Shown one piece after another: positions 61,463 through 64,000 of a stretch of DNA of 64,000 bases. The stretch spans positions 113,423,296-113,487,295 of the forward strand of contig OY726559.1 of NCBI GenBank assembly GCA_963383645.1, read 5' to 3'. A program made the position numbers and the translations under genes. Under the pieces are notes generated by a model, which made no database searches, was not told the origin of the DNA, and worked only from the letters and a program-made list of their open reading frames with translations. This stretch comes from Muscardinus avellanarius (Eukaryota; Chordata; Mammalia; Rodentia; Gliridae). Each line of letters starts with the position of its first letter. Within the stretch, counting starts at the first letter, position 1.

Positions 61463-62765
61463 TTGGAGGTATAGCTCAGAGATAGAATGCCCCTGGGTTC
61501 CATCCCCAGTACCATAAAAATAAGTAAGTAAATAAATAAATATAAAATAAGGAGAGGAACTTGAATCGTGGTTTTGAAGTTGTGTTCCTAAGATGGGTTT
61601 GATGGTGCACACTTATAATCCCAATACTTAGGAGGCTGAGACAGGAGGATCATAGGTTCAAAGCCAGCCTCAGCAGTTTAGAGAGGCTCTCAGCAACTTG
61701 GCGAGACCCTGTCTCCAAATAATAAAATGTAAAGAGCTGGGGATGTAGCTCAGAGGTAGAATGTCCCTGGGCTCCATCCCCAGTACCACAAAAATAAATA
61801 AAGTTATATTCCCGAGTCTTGGGGCGTCTGGACCATCTCCAGGGTGAGAAGAAGCACCAGGTAGGAGACGCTCCAGGCTTCCTTCCCAGCTCCAACTGGA
61901 CCACTCACATATTTGGCTGAGGAACACCGTTGATCTGTTGACACTGAATCCTTGCCAGCTCAGACCTTATCTGAGCTTGTGGCAGAACAGTCCAGAAGGG
62001 CATCAGTGAAACCCAGATTCTAGCTGTCTTGTCCTGAGCAGGATACGTGGGAAAGGCACAGGGCGAGGCAGTCTTGGCCTCCGGGGAGTTGGACCCAGGC
62101 TCGGTTCCTGGGTGACCACTTGAGCATATGCCTGTGTTGAGTTTCGCACACCCCCGTGCCCCAGTTAAGGTAGATTGAAATGAGACGCCTGGTTCCATAG
62201 GGACCTCTTCTCTCCTACTTTCTTTTCCTTCCTCGTCCTAGGGATGTTCAACAGCCCTGAAATGCAGGCGCTTCTCCAGCAGATCTCTGAGAACCCCCAG
62301 CTGATGCACAACGTGCTTTCGGCCCCCTACATGCGCAGCATGATGCAGACCCTTGCCCAGAACCCGGAATTTGCCGCTCAGGTATCGAACTGGCTCCAGG
62401 GGAGACTTGCGGGGAAAGTGCTGGACTCAGATGCACACTAGAATTCTGGGCGGGGTGGCGCACGCCTCTAATCCAGTACTTGGGAGGCTAAGACAGGACA
62501 GTCGCAGGTTTGAGGCCAGCCAGTGCAACTTAGCAAGGCCCTCAGCAATTTAGAGAAACCCTGTCTGAAGATAAAAAACCAGTGTGGAGCCGGGTGTGGT
62601 AGCGCACGCTTGTAATCCCAGTACTTGGGAGGCTGAGACAGGAAGATCACGCAGGTTCAAAGCCAGCTTTAGCAACTTAGTGAGACCCTGTTTCCAAATA
62701 AACATAAAAAATAGGTCTGGGAGTATAGCCCGGAGGTAGAAAACCCCTGGGTTCCACCCTCAGTA

Positions 62766-62814
<49 letters not shown>

Positions 62815-64000
62815 AGGGCTGAGGGTATAGCTCAGAGGTAGAATGGCCCTGGGTTCCATCCCCAATACTGCAAGAAAAAAAAAATGAAGAAAGAAAAAGG
62901 AAGAAAAGAAAAAATAGGGCCATAGCTCAGAGGTAGAATGCCCCTGGATTCAATCGTTCAATCCCCAGTACCTAAAGGGAGCACTCTGTCTGGAAGCAGG
63001 TTGCCTGGGATTGTATGCCGAGCTGCGCTGCTTTCCAGCTGTGTGATTAAAGACCAAGTTATTTAACCTCCAAGTTTCCTCCTCACAATGGTCCTAACAG
63101 AAGGTCCCTGAGTGGTAGAGATCATAGGACCTGGGTCGCGGGCAGGAAGCACTGCGTACCTGCCAGTGGACGCTCCCAGCAGCAGCAGCAGCATCGCCCG
63201 GGCTGAACAACCTGACTCCCGCCCCTTCATCGCTTAGAGTACACAGTTGTATTTCCTCTTCCTGCCCCACGTAGGCCTTCAGGATACCTTGGGACCACGT
63301 TTCCTGTGGTGGTGGGGTGCCGAGGCTGTGGGGAATCCTTTGGGTGGGAAGATCCAGGCCTCCCCCTCTCTTCCCCCTGGCAGATGATGGTGAACGTGCC
63401 GCTCTTTGCCGGGAACCCCCAACTGCAAGAGCAGCTCCGCCTGCAGCTCCCCGTCTTCCTGCAGCAGGTGAGTGGGAACCTGGAAGGGAGGGGCAAGGTG
63501 TGGGAGTTCAGGGAGGGGCAGCGCGGCTGCGCACTGCACTCGGCTCCCACCCCCCTTCACCTCTGCCTATTTGCCACCAGATGCAGAACCCTGAGTCCCT
63601 GTCCATCCTCACCAATCCCCGCGCAATGCAGGCCTTACTGCAGATCCAGCAGGGACTACAGACCCTGCAGACTGAGGCGCCCGGGCTGGTACCCAGGTAA
63701 GGGTGGCGGGTGGGCAGCAGGGTCCGGCCTGTGCGCCCCCATCCCCTCTGGGCAGCCATTGCGACCCCGAGGGTCTACGTTACTGTCTCCCCCAGCGCTT
63801 CTCCTGGAGACACGCCCGCCCCCTTCTCAAATGCCGTCTCCTACCTTTTGGTCCCTCGCCCGCAGCCTTGGCTCCTTTGGGATGGCCCGGACCCAGGCAG
63901 CCTCGGCGGGCAGCGCCTCCGGGTCCGCAGCCGAGGCCCCGGCCTCCGCGCCCGCCGCCTCCCCTCCCAGCGGGGCCGCCAGCGCCCAGCAGCAGCTCGT
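46802..64000 (+). CDS. UBQLN4: UBQLN4, ubiquilin-4 (ten coding exons visible, cut at the right edge)
   Basis: Coding exons: 46802-46909, 48539-48690, 48981-49198, 50792-51054, 54140-54298, 60279-60501, 62242-62381, 63384-63467, 63581-63696 and 63866 to beyond 64000. All junctions are GT/AG and in frame. The visible product begins [20 protein letters not shown]. It carries an N-terminal ubiquitin-like domain (about 13-87), a Ser/Thr/Pro-rich linker, Met/Asn/Pro-rich STI1 repeats (exons 4-5 and 7-9) and a Pro/Ser-rich spacer (exon 6). The C-terminal UBA domain lies past the window. Family knowledge: ubiquilins link ubiquitinated clients to the proteasome; UBQLN4 also acts in ER-associated and mislocalised-protein degradation and DNA-repair control. 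UBQLN1/2 are related, but the exon 3 and 6 linkers and the LAMTOR2 neighbour identify UBQLN4. Kozak context is strong (G at -3 and +4). Confidence 0.97.
46910..48538 (+). other. UBQLN4 intron 1
   Basis: The CpG island continues to about 47270. Plus-strand SINEs lie at about 47730-48180, one with a short CA tail, and the rest is unique. Confidence 0.65.
48539..48690 (+). CDS. UBQLN4: UBQLN4 coding exon 2
   Basis: [14 protein letters not shown].. to ..VHLVIKTPQ plus AA. It completes the ubiquitin-like domain. Donor GTAAGT. Confidence 0.95.
48981..49198 (+). CDS. UBQLN4: UBQLN4 coding exon 3
   Basis: [18 protein letters not shown].. to ..SATASIL plus T; Ser/Thr/Pro/Gly-rich linker. Donor GTAAGC. 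Confidence 0.93.
49199..50791. repeat. UBQLN4 intron 3
   Basis: Unique to 49418. A plus-strand SINE stub (about 49419-49525) is followed by a minus-strand run to 50585, including (TTTA)n near 49590-49650 and a short-subfamily copy at about 50200-50400. Unique before exon 4. Confidence 0.7.
50792..51054 (+). CDS. UBQLN4: UBQLN4 coding exon 4
   Basis: [16 protein letters not shown].. to ..NNPELMRQ; first STI1 region with repeated NP-M motifs. Donor GTGGGT. Confidence 0.96.
51160..51237 (-). repeat. ID element
   Basis: The reverse complement carries GGCTCGGCTGTGGCTCAGAGG and AGAGCACTTGCTTAGTACACT, i.e. the internal segment missing from the dID half. Confidence 0.7.
51238..54139. repeat. UBQLN4 intron 4
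   Basis: Plus-strand SINEs 51474-51900 and 51966-52365, the latter hosting a nested minus-strand copy. Unique 52375-52540. Minus-strand SINEs 52540-53535. Two tandem plus-strand copies 53560-53960. A 15-base C run at 54050-54064, 75 bp before exon 5. Confidence 0.7.
52005..52229 (-). mobile_element. SINE nested in opposite orientation with readable TSD
   Basis: The host plus-strand SINE is split within TAATCCCTGC. TAATCCCTGCACTTG at 51990-52004 and TAATCCCTGCATTTG at 52230-52244 flank the minus-strand insert, and the host continues correctly after it. Confidence 0.88.
54140..54298 (+). CDS. UBQLN4: UBQLN4 coding exon 5
   Basis: Fifty-three whole codons, [15 protein letters not shown].. to ..MFSAAREQ. 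Acceptor CACCAG, donor GTGCGG. Confidence 0.96.
54585..54710 (+). mobile_element. MER5A-like hAT DNA transposon relic
   Basis: AGTGTGGTCCGTGGC, then GGCATCAGAATCACC, GGGGGACTCGTTGATATTGAG and GGGCCCCACCTTTGAG follow the left half of the MER5A consensus. Confidence 0.65.
55657..55706. repeat. (CA)n microsatellite at a SINE tail
   Basis: 25 perfect units directly after the ID half ending CCCCAGCAACAC. Confidence 0.9.
59510..59524 (+). promoter_or_regulatory. Weak CTCF-like motif in UBQLN4 intron 5
   Basis: GCACTGGGGGGCGCT has two mismatches to the CTCF core consensus. Listed only as a candidate. Confidence 0.25.
59914..59987. repeat. Perfect 74-bp palindrome built on (AT)30
   Basis: TCTGGGA, thirty AT units, then TCCCAGA. 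The whole stretch equals its own reverse complement. Confidence 0.9.
60279..60501 (+). CDS. UBQLN4: UBQLN4 coding exon 6
   Basis: [16 protein letters not shown].. to ..GINAASLGS plus G. Donor GTATGT. Confidence 0.96.
60502..62241. repeat. UBQLN4 intron 6
   Basis: Unique to about 61010. Plus-strand SINEs 61012-61550 with (AT)n at 61398-61460; another at 61585-61800. Unique to exon 7. Confidence 0.7.
61398..61460. repeat. (AT)n microsatellite
   Basis: About 31 units joining the tail of one ID half to the start of another. Confidence 0.9.
62242..62381 (+). CDS. UBQLN4: UBQLN4 coding exon 7
   Basis: [14 protein letters not shown].. to ..NPEFAAQ; second STI1 region. Donor GTATCG. Confidence 0.96.
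62382..63383. repeat. UBQLN4 intron 7
   Basis: Plus-strand SINEs at about 62445-62975, including (CA)n at 62768-62810. A MIR-like relic at about 62995-63090 (ACCAAGTTATTTAACCTCCA). Unique to exon 8. Confidence 0.7.
62768..62810. repeat. (CA)n microsatellite at a SINE tail
   Basis: About 21 units directly after CCCTCAGTAATA of a SINE right half. Confidence 0.9.
63384..63467 (+). CDS. UBQLN4: UBQLN4 coding exon 8
   Basis: Twenty-eight whole codons, [12 protein letters not shown].. to ..LPVFLQQ. Donor GTGAGT. Confidence 0.96.
63581..63696 (+). CDS. UBQLN4: UBQLN4 coding exon 9
   Basis: [16 protein letters not shown].. to ..APGLVP plus AG. Donor GTAAGG. Confidence 0.96.
63866..64000 (+). CDS. 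UBQLN4: UBQLN4 coding exon 10 (partial)
   Basis: Starts with the base completing Ser, then [13 protein letters not shown].., an Ala/Ser-rich run to ..ASAQQQL at the window edge. Confidence 0.88.

Noticed and set aside
860..63000. Dozens of 60-150 aa open frames with recurring motifs such as [16 protein letters not shown] or [17 protein letters not shown]
   Set aside because: They are translations of the B1-dID SINE in its six frames, found at every copy, without gene context.
1..64000. CRISPR array, operon, prophage or other prokaryotic system
   Set aside because: Repeats are SINEs and microsatellites; spliced genes and CpG islands show mammalian DNA.

Overview
This is a mammalian nuclear genomic window: GT/AG introns, CpG-island promoters, AATAAA signals, and very dense SINEs with microsatellites. 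The dominant SINE is a two-part element. Its left half is B1/Alu-like (7SL-derived, head GCCGGGCGTGGTGGCGCACG); its right half is a shortened ID/tRNA-like unit (GGCTGGGGGTGTAGCTCAG ... CCCCAGTACC). This matches the B1-dID class known from non-murid rodents, so I infer a rodent such as a squirrel-, dormouse- or beaver-related species. Species cannot be fixed by eye.

Four protein-coding genes are supported exon by exon, in the order and orientation I recall for the human chromosome 1q22 segment, reversed. (1) MEX3A (+, 15949-20659), two coding exons, a KH-KH-RING RNA-binding protein. (2) RAB25 (-, 39315-27635), five coding exons, a small GTPase of the Rab11 subfamily. (3) LAMTOR2 (-, 45899-41253), four coding exons, a roadblock subunit of the lysosomal Ragulator complex. 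(4) UBQLN4 (+, 46802 to the right edge), ten coding exons visible, the last cut by the window end, a ubiquilin shuttle factor. All splice junctions were read base by base and keep frame: MEX3A 527 aa, RAB25 213 aa, LAMTOR2 125 aa. The neighbours expected beyond the edges are LMNA on the left and SSR2 on the right; neither has a coding exon here.

Layout: 1-13790 is gene-free, SINE-packed intergenic DNA with two consensus-quality CTCF-like motifs near the left edge. 13790-25050 holds MEX3A, its CpG island, single intron and long AU-rich 3' UTR, and is almost free of SINEs. 25050-27450 is a SINE block between the convergent MEX3A and RAB25. 27450-39500 is RAB25, its introns filled with SINEs. 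39500-41140 is a short spacer, 41140-45900 LAMTOR2, and 45900-46800 a head-to-head CpG promoter shared by LAMTOR2 and UBQLN4, with ZNF143-like, ETS and CTCGCGAG motifs. 46800-64000 is UBQLN4 with SINE-filled introns.

The genes are not an operon and act separately: RNA regulation, apical endosome recycling, lysosomal mTORC1/MAPK scaffolding and proteasomal shuttling. I saw no evidence of an undescribed protein system. The most interesting material is non-coding: SINE subfamily structure, nested insertions with readable target-site duplications, a perfect 74-bp AT palindrome, SINE-born microsatellites, the SINE-poor MEX3A domain and the shared promoter.
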